Assembly (NCBI GenBank): GCA_032433595.1
Contig: JASWJB010000021.1
Location: 62,001 to 126,000, forward strand
Direction of reading: 5' to 3'
Length of the DNA: 64,000 bases
Origin: Conoideocrella luteorostrata
Taxonomy: Eukaryota > Ascomycota > Sordariomycetes > Hypocreales > Clavicipitaceae
Part shown: piece after piece, positions 32,348 through 43,489 of the stretch
Layout of the letters: each line of letters opens with the position of its first letter
Position numbering within the stretch: the stretch's first letter is position 1
Translations under genes and position numbers: made by a program
Notes under the pieces: generated by a model
What the model was told of the DNA's origin: nothing
What the model saw: only the letters and a program-made list of their open reading frames with translations
Databases searched by the model: none

Positions 32348-33427
32348 TCAAGCAACTGGGTACCGAATGTTGCCAATGTAGTTTACTCTTTTCCCATGCT
32401 GTCTTGATATTTCGGGATCCGCTCCTTTCTCTAAAAGCCATTCCGCATACTCATCATCCCCCAACGCACGAGCTTTCGAAAGCGCTGTCTCTGGATGAAC
32501 CGTACCCCGAGGCTGAGCAGGAAATTCGGTCGTACCTGCGCGGATGTGAACCAATTGTACCTTGTTGATAGAATTCCCGTCTAGCGACAGAACATAGTCC
32601 GCAGTCTCACGGCGCTGTGAAAAAGGCAAATTCCTGCTGACCAGAGACGACAGCGGGCATGCATTGTGAGGGTTTACACCATGCATTATGAGCTCTTTCA
32701 AGAGCGTTATATCACAGGTCGACAAGGCCGCAGTAAACGCCCTATCGCTATCACGGTCCACAGGCGTGGTTCCGTCCCATATGCCGTTGCATGGGCCAAG
32801 CTTTGGGTCCGCTCCTTGTAACAAAAGAAATCTTGCCAGGGGTCTGTTTTGAATGCATTTAGAGCAGCACAATGGAAATCCTGGGGCGTTTTTGAAGGGC
32901 ATGGTCCAAGCCTGGTTTGGGTGCCAACCGAAGTCAATGAAAACCTGCAGCAAAAGAATCAAAGACCCTTCCTCGGGGTACACATCAAAGATGGTCATGC
33001 GAAGATATTCATTTTTATCGTGGAAACGCTCAAAAACGTTGGAGTGCAAATTCGTGCCGTTGTTTAAAAGGTATCGAGCTGCTTCGGGCTGATTGCCGAA
33101 TGAAGCCCGCTCTAATCCGTATTGAAGATGGGCTTGGCTCTGGATTTGCGTCTCGACGAATAGTGTCATCTGTTGCATCTGGCCTTGCTCGCACGCCAGA
33201 AAGAAATCGAGCGCGTCGTCAGTTGGACAAATAACATTGGGTCGAGCAAGATACTCTGGTCTGTTGAGCCAAGATGGCAGAGGTGGCAGATGGGCAAAGC
33301 TGGCCTCCACTTGTTGAAGAACGGCTCGTTCACTCGGAGTGCTGTGCACTGGAGAGCATCGGGCATTTCGACTTTCCATCATGGCAATGCCTTGACGCAT
33401 TCGCTCTCGTTCCTGTGGAGAATACAT
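32348..33427 (-). CDS. Ankyrin-repeat-like protein (359 aa)
   Basis: Single intact exon with an ATG at 33427. After a polar, helical N-terminal 60 residues the protein shows degenerate ankyrin units: ALDFFLACEQGQMQQMTLFV, then NQPEAARYLLNNGTNLHSN, RPLARFLLLQGADPKLG, DITLLKELIMHGVNPHNA and, near the end, GDDEYAEWLLEKGADPE. The typical helix-turn-helix spacing and LL..GAD words support the call although the repeats are worn. Ankyrin proteins are interaction scaffolds; no catalytic domain is fused here. It is flanked by two decayed F-box-like genes, a neighbourhood common in variable fungal regions. Confidence 0.75.
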   Translation of the reverse strand: MYSPQERERMRQGIAMMESRNARCSPVHSTPSERAVLQQVEASFAHLPPLPSWLNRPEYLARPNVICPTDDALDFFLACEQGQMQQMTLFVETQIQSQAHLQYGLERASFGNQPEAARYLLNNGTNLHSNVFERFHDKNEYLRMTIFDVYPEEGSLILLLQVFIDFGWHPNQAWTMPFKNAPGFPLCCSKCIQNRPLARFLLLQGADPKLGPCNGIWDGTTPVDRDSDRAFTAALSTCDITLLKELIMHGVNPHNACPLSSLVSRNLPFSQRRETADYVLSLDGNSINKVQLVHIRAGTTEFPAQPRGTVHPETALSKARALGDDEYAEWLLEKGADPEISRQHGKRVNYIGNIRYPVA

Positions 33428-34590
33428 ATTAGCAGAAGTGAAGTGAATTAGAATTTTGTTCTCTGGGGTTTTGGGAAAAAGAGAATAAGAGAATTTGGGA
33501 GTAGGAATGTTTGATGTTTAGCTTACAACGGGGGAAGAGGGGGCGACATTTCGGCCAACTGTTTGTTTTGACAGAAGCAACGTCAGCCTCACGGACCAGA
33601 AATCAGCATGCTGGACTACTGGACGATCCGGGCCCCTTTGAGCCCTGTCGTCTGGGGCCAACGGTCGTAATCCAACGACAGGTAACACACCGTCACGTCT
33701 GTGTGGTGGTGCAAACCCTGCAAAATCGTTCCCGGTGACAATCTTGCGGTGCATGTCTCTTTGATGACAGTAATAAGGACACACTGCGGCAACGCCCAAC
33801 AAAGGTACCGATTTTCCATCGCTTCATTATGGCCCATGGTCCCAATCGGCACGGAAATGCAGCCACGCGGTCATCAAAGAGATGCGAGATGCGGCGCAGT
33901 CCATCCGGCGCGTTGGTCAGCCAAGCGCAAACATCTGCCCCCCTCGCCACTCATCCACTCATCCACTCATCAGCAATCCTCGAGGCTCAAGCCGGTGACC
34001 AACGATGACCGCTGTGCATGTACGTGACTGAAGAGGCGCCAGCTGCTAACTTGGTTTGAAGCTGCTGCCTAGAGTTGGGCTCTGCACGGACGGACCTCTC
34101 CAGCGCGCAAGACCCGCAATGATTACAGCACAAGTACTCCGTACGTACGTAGGCATCTAAAATTAACTCATAGTTTGTTGGCCGAGACCACAAACACCCC
34201 GCGACACCTAAGAAACTGCTGCAGGGCAGCTCGAGCGGATTAAAGCAAACGGCAACTGTGTACATTTTCTATTTTAATAGATGATAAAAACAGGTACAGT
34301 AGCCTTCGGGCTCTTAAGGCATAATTAATCAAGTAGTATAACGGCTTTTTAACTTATTGGTAGTAGTACGCGCAAGGGTTAAGTTATAAGTTATAAGCAC
34401 CAAGGGCAGGCAGTTGAGCTTCTGACAAGAAAAGTTAGGGCTGAAGGAACAAGAATTATTCTAACTTGTTCAGCTGAGCTACGAGGAAATAATACTTCGC
34501 ATACGCATAGTTCAGCTATGATGAAATGAGTTGTAGGATTTCAGTCTTGTCTCTGCGTGCGTGCCAGAGCCGGCACGCAATAAGTCATCA
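33428..34590. other. GC-rich intergenic region
   Basis: About 1.16 kb. Overlapping frames on both strands (33511-34265) have no domain and look like a by-product of GC-rich sequence. A short tandem ACTCATCC array lies at about 33945-33970, and TACTCCGTA occurs at 34135-34143. From 34260 on it turns AT-rich. Confidence 0.35.
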
Positions 34591-34794
34591 TCACACAGAA
34601 GCCCATGTGGCCTCGCTGTGTACCTGCTTGCTGGCGGCGCAGAGGAGGCTAGGGCAGAGGTCAATTCCTTCCGGGCAAAGCCGGGGCGCCAAGTGTCCCC
34701 AGAATGTCGCTGAGAAGTTGATGGGTCCACGGTGAATGAGCAATTCCGAATAGATGTTGCGTCTGATCTTGACGGGAAGAGCGAAGAGAGCCAT
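34591..34794 (-). pseudogene. F-box-like (2EXR-type) protein, N-terminal fragment
   Basis: The ATG at 34794 opens 67 codons that begin MALFALPVKIRRNIYSELL, followed by LLCAASKQVHSEA, which is how many fungal 2EXR/F-box-like proteins of 200-300 aa start. The frame stops at 34591 directly after the second motif, at a run of TGA codons. A 44-bp GT-AG intron could extend it by 12 residues only. I take it as a truncated gene. Confidence 0.5.
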
Positions 34795-35256
34795 TGTTGT
34801 TGTGAGGTGGGGATGCCTTTGATGAGAGCGTGTGGTGTAGGCAGAAGTTTGGTCGAGACTTCCCCTCACCAATAAAAGAAAATAAAAAGGCCCATCATAC
34901 GACAATAGGCGGCGAAGCGGGCGCACAAGAGCACAGCAAAGTGACGTGTCCCGCAACAGCTGCCAGTGCCACTACGTCTCGGGGTGCATCGGCCGGGTCA
35001 TATAGCGCATCGATCAGCACATTGCTTACCTAATATCAAAGGTTGAATTTATTGTATTCAAATCTTCTGCTACAGAGGAAATAAGTGCTGTGCGTGCGTG
35101 CGTAGTAATTTGCACTGTTGCTCCGTCTCACGCCACATCCTTGCATATTCACGCAGCGAGGACATCAAAGTGTATTTTCCTGCATGCAGTACAAAGAACA
35201 CGTGAACAATTAACCGTCATATTTCCGCTCACCCCATACCCCAATCAATACAGCCC
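34795..35256. other. Upstream region of the F-box-like fragment
   Basis: About 460 bp; nothing beyond a possible promoter is seen. Confidence 0.3.
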
Positions 35257-35377
35257 TGTTGGGATTCTTATGCCCCTCACGATGGTGGCTTCCGCCCCCC
35301 GTTGATGCCTCCCTCAGGCATCTATTCCATCTAACACTACTGTTGCTGAATTGCTCATCGACGCGCATAACGCAACA
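35257..35377 (+). repeat. Possible family D LTR 3' end fragment
   Basis: The end of this stretch (GAATTGCTC ... GCATAACGCAACA) matches the terminal words of the copia-type LTRs at 11048, 16377 and 40274. The left boundary at TGTTGGGATT is a guess, and no target duplication is seen. Confidence 0.35.
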
Positions 35378-35472
35378 ACAAAACAAATAATGAGAATGAG
35401 CATGAGAGACTTCACTTCATCGAGCATGATGACCGCATGATATAAATTTATTTAATGTAAAATCAAAACTAT

Positions 35473-36405
35473 TCAGCTTGTTTCCTGAAGCATCTTATGC
35501 CAGTACGCCGCTCCACTCACGAAATCTGTCTTAGAAATGAGACGGAACGGGTAGCTATTCCTCGCTGCCTGTTGTTCGCACATGGCTTCTGTCCAAGGTA
35601 CATAGACCTCGAATCTGTCCATGGGCCTGATTTGGTGCAATGCCTTCAGCGCGGGTCTCCAGAGACATCCATTGCGTTAAGCTGGCTCTAGTCTCGGCAA
35701 GTGAACGGTAAGTTGCCGCAGTCCGGTCAAGGTCGCAAGCAAGGCGCATGTGTTTCTCCACGTAGAGAGGCTATATAACTCGCGATAGTTAAGCTTTAGA
35801 TAAGACTAGCTAAGGTTCAGAGCGCGAATCTAACGCAGACGCTGGGGCAAGACTGTCCTCTCCATGTATGCCAAAGTGTCCACGTGATTAATATCAAAGA
35901 TGTTGTCTTGGTAAAGTATGTCTATGGACTCGCGATAGGTCATTCTGCAAGTTTGCAATAGCGGGAGGAGGGCTGCCGCGCAACTAACGCCATCTTCTGG
36001 CATTAGGTGGAAATCTGGCCTGCCCTCCGTACGTACAGCTCTCCCCCAGCATCTATGGCCACCGGTATACAGGTTGTGCTGTATGCAACCAATGCAGCGG
36101 AAGGCTATCAGTCGCTTGTCTACGCGATTGATATGAAGTAAAGGTTGGCGAAGAGCTGCAGACCAAACGAGCTGGCGTATTTCTAGCGGAAGTCGCGCTA
36201 GCAGTGTCGACTTTGGTTGTTTAATGACCTCACGTATAATACTTTCCTCGTCTTGATGGGAATGGAATGGCAGAGTCAATGCCCGTCGTAGACTTGGTAG
36301 TCGCGGTGGAGCGTCTCTCTCCCGATCCTGCTGGATTGAGTCGTTGCTTGCCGAGATTGGCCAAATGGACCAAGAAAAACGGGTCATTTTGATCGATAAC
36401 TCCAT
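35473..36405 (-). pseudogene. F-box/DUF7730-like protein gene with three in-frame stops
   Basis: Read on the minus strand from the ATG at 36405, the frame gives LARLPLEIRQLVWSAALRQP (F-box/DUF7730-like start of the domain), LLPLLQTCRMTYRESIDILY and VLPQRLR, then a TAG (35830-35832). The same frame continues through IRALNLS, TAG (35806-35808), LATLTGLRQLTVHLPRLEPA, TAA (35677-35679), and WRPALKALHQIRPMDRFEVY to a final TGA at 35473-35475. All four pieces follow the order seen in DUF7730 proteins and stay in one frame over 311 codons, so the stops are point changes. CAG to TAG, TGG to TAG and CAA to TAA are the simplest origins, all C-to-T type transitions that suit RIP or similar mutation. Confidence 0.75.
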
Positions 36406-37240
36406 TTAGTTGCCGGTTAATTTGAGATCGCTTGTTTGGTTCTTCGATGCTGTCGCTTTCTTCGGGTTGTGTGGTTGAGTTCTGCAAATAACCTGGAAAG
36501 GGTTAAAGAATTATCTCAACTTACGGGTTTCCGCCGAGATCAATTTAATTTAACGTGTGAAGTAATAATAATAACGCATTAACTCTTTGGGTTGGTTGCA
36601 AGGTATCGAACAAAACCGGCTGCGGCGTCCGGCGGAAGCGAGAAGGCATTAATAAATATCACTAAGTTACGGAATAGGACGCATTCCTTTTGCAGGTGTC
36701 AACAACAAGGTACTGCAAGAGGAGGAATATGGACGTCCCGCAGCATCAGCTGACTTTCTACACCGGGTGGAGGGGGTGACCGAGGTTCCGCAGGTCGAAG
36801 GATCAAGCATGAAACCAAATAATTACATGTCAGCTAATGCGGTCCTGTCCCACTCTTACACGCGTTGTTGCCACCTGGATTTCTTACAGAAGTTGTTGGA
36901 CTTGGAATTTTCGGCTGTTATTAGAGCTGCCATCAACTGGGCCCAAGAAAATAAAATCGCTCGCCGTACGACCAACTGGAAAATCAGCAATCAAGCACAT
37001 CACGAAAAAGATCATGCTCTAGTCGCGTAGCAATTGGTGCGGACTATAGCCAGTGACTACTAAGCAAGCCTCCATCATGTGCAGCTGTTGTTTTATATTT
37101 TCACGCTTCTAATCGCATGCCGTGTTGCTGCGACGGATCGAAAGCGTCGACTGGCAAGAACTCGCCTCGACGTTTCGTGGCTGTATTCACGGGGGTCTAT
37201 GTCAAAACGTCCTATTCTCGGCTGGATATGCTAGTAAGCA
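36406..37240. other. Intergenic region
   Basis: About 830 bp. A minus-strand frame reaching 36487 may be part of the pseudogene's 5' end. A plus-strand frame of 87 codons (36767-37030) has no domain. No other feature is seen. Confidence 0.3.
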
Positions 37241-38390
37241 ACGTGTCCTTGTTACAACCCAGTGGGCAATTCCCTGCTATTAATTAAGCATTCTCCTCAT
37301 ACTTAATTCTCTATTAGTAGCATATATATTCCTATACTACTAAAATTATCACAACCCTTTCACAACTATATTTATACGCACTATTTATTAGCCTAAGACT
37401 CGTATCCTAGTAAGTTATTCACAGAGTGCTTGATCCTCTACATCGACAGGACATAGGTACCCTTAACACTAACTTAGAACTAACACTTTAATAACTACAT
37501 TCTACAGGCCGTTTCGGAAGTGGGATCTGCATCGCATTTTAGCATCCCTCCCAGGGGCGACTAGCTGCAACGTTAGATAACTGCTTTTTAAGATATATTA
37601 GGGAATAGAGTTTGTTTAAGTTAGTTACGATTGTTCCTTGTCAGAAGAATTGCTTCATATTTAAAATTCAGTAGCAGGTCTAGTCTCCTGGGAAAATAAT
37701 AGCCTTTGATTTAGCATTTTATATAAGTGTATTAAATTCCCTCTGTGGTATAAGAATAAAGTTTTTATTTACCACGAACTATTTTAGCTTTTCTATTTAT
37801 TACCTGTGGCTACTCTAGTAGAAAAGGTTATTACTTTATTCTCTTTGCCTCTGCTTGTTTTGATGCTGCGCATTCTATACTCTTCTAAGCTAATACAGCG
37901 ATAGTAAACGTAGTTAGCGTTAGGCTTTTAATAGCCCTTACAGCTACTGCAGTAATCCTCTTAACGAAGTTTCCCACTAGCTATAGCTACGTTTTAGACT
38001 ATTCCTGTAATAACTATAAAGGTATAGTGCTGCCTATGCTAACTAGCGCATTTAATCTCGCTAAAGAAGCATAGCGTCTTCTCTAGGATCTCCCCGCAGA
38101 GTAAAACTAAGGACTAAGCTAGGCCCTAGAATTCTTAGCTAAACGCATGCTTGTGTAATTTATAATAAACAAGATTATACTAAACAGCAAGGCTAATCCC
38201 TCTTATCTAGCATAGATACACACTATAACTATTCTCAAAAGTGTTTTAGCATTTAATAAGAAGGGTAATAGTATCCCCGAGGAACTGCCTAGCCTATAAC
38301 TACTGCTTAAAGATAAATCTAATCTTTTAAATTAATAGCTTAATTAGAGACTTATAACAGAATAGAACAAAACATTAATCACGACGGACC
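37241..38390. other. AT-rich, RIP-like block 1
   Basis: Over 1.1 kb of AT-rich sequence dense in TA dinucleotides and stop codons in all frames (words like CTTAAT, TAGCTA, ATTAG). No frame is longer than about 60 codons. A TGTTACAACCC-type start near 37251 hints that it was a retroelement. The sharp change from neighbouring GC content suggests RIP of a repeat. Confidence 0.6.
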
Positions 38391-38395
38391 CAGTT

Positions 38396-38515
38396 TCCTT
38401 TCTCGAAAGGGTTCCTGAGCTGTGGCTGCTTTAAGCTGAGCGGCCCCGAGCTATCCTGAGAAGCCCCTGAGCGGTCACTGAGCAATCCTGAGCAATCCTG
38501 AGCAGCCCTAGACTT
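38396..38515. repeat. Short degenerate tandem repeat (CCTGAGC units)
   Basis: The word CTGAGC recurs about eight times in 120 bp, twice as a perfect CAATCCTGAG direct repeat. It lies just beyond the AT-rich block. No function is suggested by the sequence. Confidence 0.5.
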
Positions 38516-39599
38516 TTGGCAAAAATGACATCACCACACCTCCTCAAAGCTTGAGATGATTACGTGGCCTTTATGAAAAACTGAAGAGGCAATTATGCAC
38601 ACGCCCTTGCTACCCCCCTCCTACACTAAAAATAATGCCTGCTATCGCCCAATTATTTAAGCAGAAGTCAATATATTACGTGATAAAAATGGAAGATTCT
38701 CGGGCTATCCGAACATTGCCTTGAATCAAGATAAAGAGATGGTTATTATTGACGTCACATGCATTTTCAATGACCGCATATCAAGACCCATGGGATTATG
38801 AGGCTCTCTTTGTTCGGGGTACTTTGGAGCGACTAGCATTACCTACGATTTCTTATAGTTAAGGCATCACAGGAAAGGTACCTATTGTCCGTAAATCTCA
38901 GGTAAGAACTAGAATAATCTGAGATTACGAAATATTACATCCCTTCTATCCCGAAAAGCTACTCGTGACACGTCTTAGTTTCTAAACCTGGTATTGCCCT
39001 TTTTTTGTTAAGAAGCTCCATAATTGTGCTCTGTCTCTTCCAAAAGCTTCACCGTATGCTCTAACTATTGCTCTCCATTTATATTAAAACCAATCTGCTT
39101 AATGGTATCTCATTAGCAATGTAGAAAAATAGAACTTCCGAGAATGCCAAGCTAAGCCAGTTTGCAGCGTCCCGATGGCTTGCTATTTAATTACGTAGAG
39201 CGAAAGGAACCATTGCAAGCTAAGATTTCTTTTGTTGGTAATTTTATTCTAAATCCTTCAGTGAATTGAATTTACGTAATATAGCGGCGGTTGTGGTTAG
39301 CTGCGTAAACAACTCTGGATTTGGGCTGATCAGTGAGCCCTGCCAAGGCCGCATAAGGCGTTTCCATGGGAAACGGGGCTTGAATAAGCGAGTAACCCTG
39401 ACCTATGCGCAAGAAATTATAACTTAACGATTGCTCTATCTGCAGATTGCTGGTCAAGGGATGATAAGGCATAGCTCTTGAAGTCTAAAGACAATCGCGA
39501 AGCATAGAATAATGCAGTTTGCCCTGGGCAGCCATATGCCGCATTGACTTGCGTTTCTGCTTAGGTGTAAGGTGGCGCGGGGGCGGAGCCCCGTGCACT
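38516..39599. other. Intergenic region, nothing recognised
   Basis: About 1.1 kb of mixed composition with no gene, LTR terminus or structured repeat that I can support. Confidence 0.3.
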
Positions 39600-40273
39600 G
39601 CCATCGTGGGTTATGTAGCCGTGGCTAACCCAAGTGACCTCAGGGTATCACTAGTAAAACGCCACGTTGCGCTCGCACAACTTTGCGAGGAAAAGCTTTA
39701 GAAAATATAATATTTAAAATACACAGAGTTTCCATGCGTTCTTGCCTAGCCACGTGATTATAACCTAACATTAGGTTACTTCTTTGGTGGGAGGTGCAGA
39801 TGTTGACTTTGAGCAATGTCCAACATTGGCTGCGTCTGTGCGAGAATCTTTTACTGTCGAGACCGAAATTACAGTACGTATTGTCCGCTCCCACTTTTTT
39901 TGTTAATTATAGGCACGGACTAGTAAGTAGTGGAACATTGTGACTCGACACGGTGCAATACGCACTTTACGGTGTATTTTTTGGAAAGCCAGTTTTGGCC
40001 GGCGTTTAGGTTAGAGATATACAGCCCAGTTCATGTTTAGCGTCCTCTTTCGGGCATTCACTAAAATTATTTCTTGGCCACTTCTTGCCGAAAGACAACT
40101 TAAGCGCTGGCATTATGCCCCACCGCCACCTGCCTAATATGGGATTTTTCGCTGCGCCTGTTGCGGACGCTGAACGTGGACGCCGCTGTACGCTCCCCTC
40201 ACAGTGATAGCGTATGTACTGCGCTAGACTGGATAGTACCAGTGGAAGCGGGGAAAGTCACTGCAGCCAAAAT
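39600..40273. repeat. Dispersed repeat R2, copy 1 (target of the copia insertion)
   Basis: Shares several blocks in the same order with 54800-55062: AGTGACCTCAG, CGTTGCGCTCGCACAACTTTG versus CGCTGCGCTCGCATAACTTTG, AATACACAGAGTTYCC, and GATAGTACCAGTGGAAGCG followed by AAGTCACTGC. The last shared bases, CCAAAAT, end exactly where the copia LTR starts at 40274, so the LTR inserted into this repeat. This copy is longer than copy 2 through internal differences. Confidence 0.65.
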
Positions 40274-40575
40274 TGTTGAGATTAGAATGGCACCTTCGGA
40301 AGGTCCCGATGCCTCGTATTAGCTAGATTCGTACGATAGTGGAAGAAGGTGGCACGATGCCAAGGAATATAGGCCTGAGACACCTGAATTCCACGGACTT
40401 TCCCGGTCGCCGAAGGTCTATAAAGAAGGGTCACGATGCCCGTCAGAGGGTATTATGCAAGTCAGAACATCATCAATCAATATCACTACTTGCTCTCTCA
40501 AATCTATCTATTCTGCCTATTCCCACTGCTGCCAAATTGCTCCTTCACTCACTAATAAAGGCACATAACGCAACA
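40274..40575 (+). repeat. 5' LTR of the copia element (302 bp)
   Basis: Begins TGTTGAGATTAGAATGGCACC... and ends CACATAACGCAACA. Aligned with 16377-16689 it shares nearly all long blocks, such as the 20 bases GATGCCTCGTATTAGCTAGA. The 5' flank is AAAAT. Confidence 0.88.
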
Positions 40576-40592
40576 GTTATGAGCCCGGTCCC
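40576..40592 (+). other. Primer-binding site matching initiator-Met tRNA anticodon region
   Basis: Directly after the LTR the sequence reads GTTATGAGCCCGG. GGTTATGAGCCC is complementary to the anticodon-stem/loop of eukaryotic initiator tRNA-Met (with CAT), the half-tRNA priming known for Drosophila copia and several fungal Ty1/copia elements. The tRNA sequence is from memory and should be checked. Confidence 0.65.
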
Positions 40593-41136
40593 CGCTACTG
40601 ATACCACGAAGCTAAGTCACGATAACCTCGCTTGTACGGAAATAACGGAACAAGCTAAAAAGGTTATCCTGACTGGTATTGATAATTAGCAGGAATGGCT
40701 AGATTATGCTGAAAGCAAGCTTGACGGCGATATCTGGGAGATGATTAAGCCCGACCGCGATCAACAACCTGACTTGATTACTCGCCCAGGGATGCCTCTG
40801 CTGACTGACCATAATCCGGTTGCAATATCTATTGCAGACCTATCGGCAACCCTTCAAAAGGCCCATCAATACAACTATAACGTCTATCAGGATCAGATTA
40901 AGGCGTACGAGCGGCAGAAGAAGCATCTCACAACCGCTAGGGATACTATCCGTAGCAGCGTGGATCGCAAGATCGGTCAATATCTACGCCGGGAAATGAC
41001 GGAATTCGAATGGATAGATACTCTGCAAGGGATAGTCAGCATTGAATTATCGCAGCAGATTGCAGACCTATCAGAAGAGTATCAGGGCATTCTGAAGCTA
41101 TTCACCTGTGCATCTAAGCAGCAATTTAATGCCTAG
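40579..41136 (+). pseudogene. copia gag-like reading frame with one internal stop
   Basis: The frame starts at the ATG that overlaps the primer-binding site and runs through ACTEITEQAKKVILTGIDN to a TAG near 40687. It continues in the same frame (QEWLDYAESKLDGDIWEMI ...) as a mostly helical, charged protein to 41136. The layout of a UBN2-like gag, including the late EWIDTLQ and LSEEYQGILKLF, supports the call. The later zinc-knuckle region is not intact. Confidence 0.6.
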
Positions 41137-41865
41137 TTATACAGATAGGAAGTATTCCTCCTGAAAGGAGACTGGCATCAGATAATCGAGGTTAAATCCG
41201 GCCACTAGCTACATGATATAGCCTGTCTGATGGCCAAGCGTAATAACAGCTTTAGCGAAAAATGCCGTGAGGCAGCCGGAAACCTATTTCTAGGGTCACT
41301 AGACCAACCTGACATAGATCAATTCCGTATGACTAGCAACGAGTGCTCTATTGGAAACGTGGCCTATAGGCTGCGTACGTGGGCGAAGATAACCCTCCCG
41401 GACCAGGCAACCAAGCCAGATATCAGAAGAGGAGCAGCCTATTCAGCAAGTTAGTCAGGCGGTCAACAAGATAGTCAACAACCTAGTCAACAAGACCGTC
41501 AGCAACAACATCGTGGGCAAAAGCGAGGTCAAGAGAGAGATCACAAAGAACCAGCTTGTGAGGCCTGCGATTATCGCCGGCATTGTCTCAGGGAATGCTG
41601 GTACGCGATTCCAGAAACACGAAAAATAGAAGGATTCCGCCCGAATCCACGGCTTGAAAGAATTGTACAATTACTCCTAGCAGATAACCCAGAACTAGCT
41701 GAACGGGTCAGAAAGCTACGGAATGAAGCAAATCGGTCACATTGACGATATCCAAGCTCTCGAATCCTGGGTCAGATAGCTGGCCAGACATCAGAAAATT
41801 CAGTATTTTCGGTGGTGGAAGCTAGCTGCATGGAAGTTAGTTAATTTCCACTGCATCTCTCAACG

Positions 41866-43420
41866 ATCCTGGATACGGGTGCTTCCCCAGATATCTTCAA
41901 TGATATCACAAGATTCCGGTTATCCCGGAAGCCAGATAAAAAGGAATATATCCTAGCGGGTAACTCACACGTACGAATTAAAGGATATGGTCACGTCAAT
42001 TTACAAGTCAAGGGACCCAATGGAAGCAAGCGAACCTTACGAATCCACAATGCTGCCTATTGCCCAACGTTTTCAACGAATATTATATCATTTAATCGGC
42101 TCTATGACCGAGGAATCCGGTGGAATAATTTCCTTACACCCACACAACTAGAGCATAAGTCAGGGTCGGTTATCTGCATTCGTTGAACGCCACCACGGCT
42201 AGTGGGTTCTGTAGTATTAAGAGACATCGGAAGAAGGTCTCAAGGCAGCGTACAAGGCCTCTTGTCAAATTCGTCAATTCCGTCGTACGACGAGGGATTC
42301 TAAGCTTGCCGTCGCAGATAGTTAACTATGGCACAAGTAACTAGGTCATCCGGGACCAAGCAGCCTAGATAAGCTAGGAATCACTTGCTTAGGCGCGCGA
42401 TTAAAAGGTCCATCAACAGTTAAATGTGACCATTGCGCGCAGGGCAAGATGCATCGAGTGATATCGAGGAGACGACCTTCTAGGCCAGACCGACCGTACG
42501 AGGAAATCTGGATTGACTAGACCGATATGTCAGCAGATTATTAAGGCCTTTAACAAGTGATGTTTATTACCAATGCCTATTCTGGCCTTGTTGTTCTGTA
42601 TTTTATGAAAACATACAGCATAGGCGGAGAAAATCGACGAATTATACGGGATTTTCTAGCCCGGGTTCAACGGCAACATAATTGCAGGGTCAAGACCGTA
42701 CAGTCTAACGGGGAGCTTTTCAGCCAGCCGGTTATCAAGGAATTGACTAAGCTAGGAATTAAAGCTAAAGAATCGTTAGCAAATACCCAAGCCCAGAATG
42801 GAGGAGCAGAACGCTCGGGAGGTCTAATCCTTGAAAAGGCTGGTACGATAAGGCTCGCAGCTAACTTACCTCACAACCTATGGAAAGACATCGTGGAAGC
42901 TGCCTGCTACCTACGGAATCGTACGCCCTTGGATAGGAATGCTGGTAAAAGCCCGTACCAGCTAGTCTTCAACCAAGAAGCCTGATATCAGTCACTTACG
43001 AGCATATGGATACAAGGCATTCGCGATGACCTCGAACGCACAGCTGAGGCTTCGGCGTAAGATGAAGCTTGGACCTAAGGCTTATATCGGATATCTGGTT
43101 GGATATAATTCATTGAATAATTTCCGTATCTGGATTCCTGATAGGAATATTGTAATCGTCACACGAGACGTTAATCTCAACGAGGATGATTTTTTCGATA
43201 ACACGATTCCGCGCCTAGCTCCGGTCGAGTCAGTCAATGAGCTAATTGAACAAATACGAATATCGGAAGACGTACAAGGCCTGCAGGAATTACTTATGGC
43301 CACAAGGAGTACTAGTCAATTAGAAGAAGATGATGACGATATCTCCGACCGTACAAGCATATCAGAAAGTGAAGATATTCAGGATAGAATTATCGTCAAT
43401 ACGGGCCACGTAGACGAACC
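41866..43420 (+). pseudogene. copia protease-integrase reading frames, interrupted
   Basis: Protease: ILDTGASPDIF at 41866 (active-site DTG), with frame open to 42186. The integrase zinc region follows as CDHCAQGKMHR near 42430, then WID-stop-TDMS near 42510 (the DxTD position of the catalytic core broken by TAG). From 42557 the core is open for 142 codons: VQSNGELFSQPV (second catalytic Asp position altered to NGE), LANTQAQNGGAERSGG (third catalytic Glu) and LWKDIVEAACYLRNRTP. A separate frame (43026-43499) carries the IGYLVGY and VNLNEDDFFD words seen just after integrase in copia polyproteins. Stops and frame changes make it non-functional. Confidence 0.82.
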
Positions 43421-43471
43421 TGATGCGGGACTCCGTGGAAAATGCGCACTTGGCTCCCTCACTCCCGCCAA

Positions 43472-43489
43472 TCGCGCGACGTCGCGCGA
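43472..43489. repeat. 18-bp perfect CpG-rich palindrome
   Basis: TCGCGCGACGTCGCGCGA reads the same on both strands. It lies about 40 bp beyond the point where copia similarity ends, in an abruptly GC-rich stretch. Confidence 0.8.

Larger units (their letters stand above)
40274..43435 (+). mobile_element. Degenerate, 3'-truncated Ty1/copia retrotransposon
   Basis: Order: 5' LTR (40274-40575), primer-binding site, gag-like region, aspartic protease, zinc-binding GAG-pre-integrase part, integrase core. Protease before integrase and no reverse transcriptase between them is the Ty1/copia order. The reverse transcriptase and RNase H are missing: similarity ends near 43435, where GC-rich unrelated sequence begins, and no 3' LTR is found. 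Several in-frame stops show it is dead. The LTR matches the solo LTR at 16377. Confidence 0.88.

Noticed and set aside
33511..34265. Cluster of overlapping frames upstream of the ankyrin gene
   Set aside because: Conflicting frames on both strands without domains, typical of GC-rich non-coding DNA.
35555..35761. 68-aa frame within the second F-box-like pseudogene
   Set aside because: It is in a different frame from the conserved DUF7730-like words.
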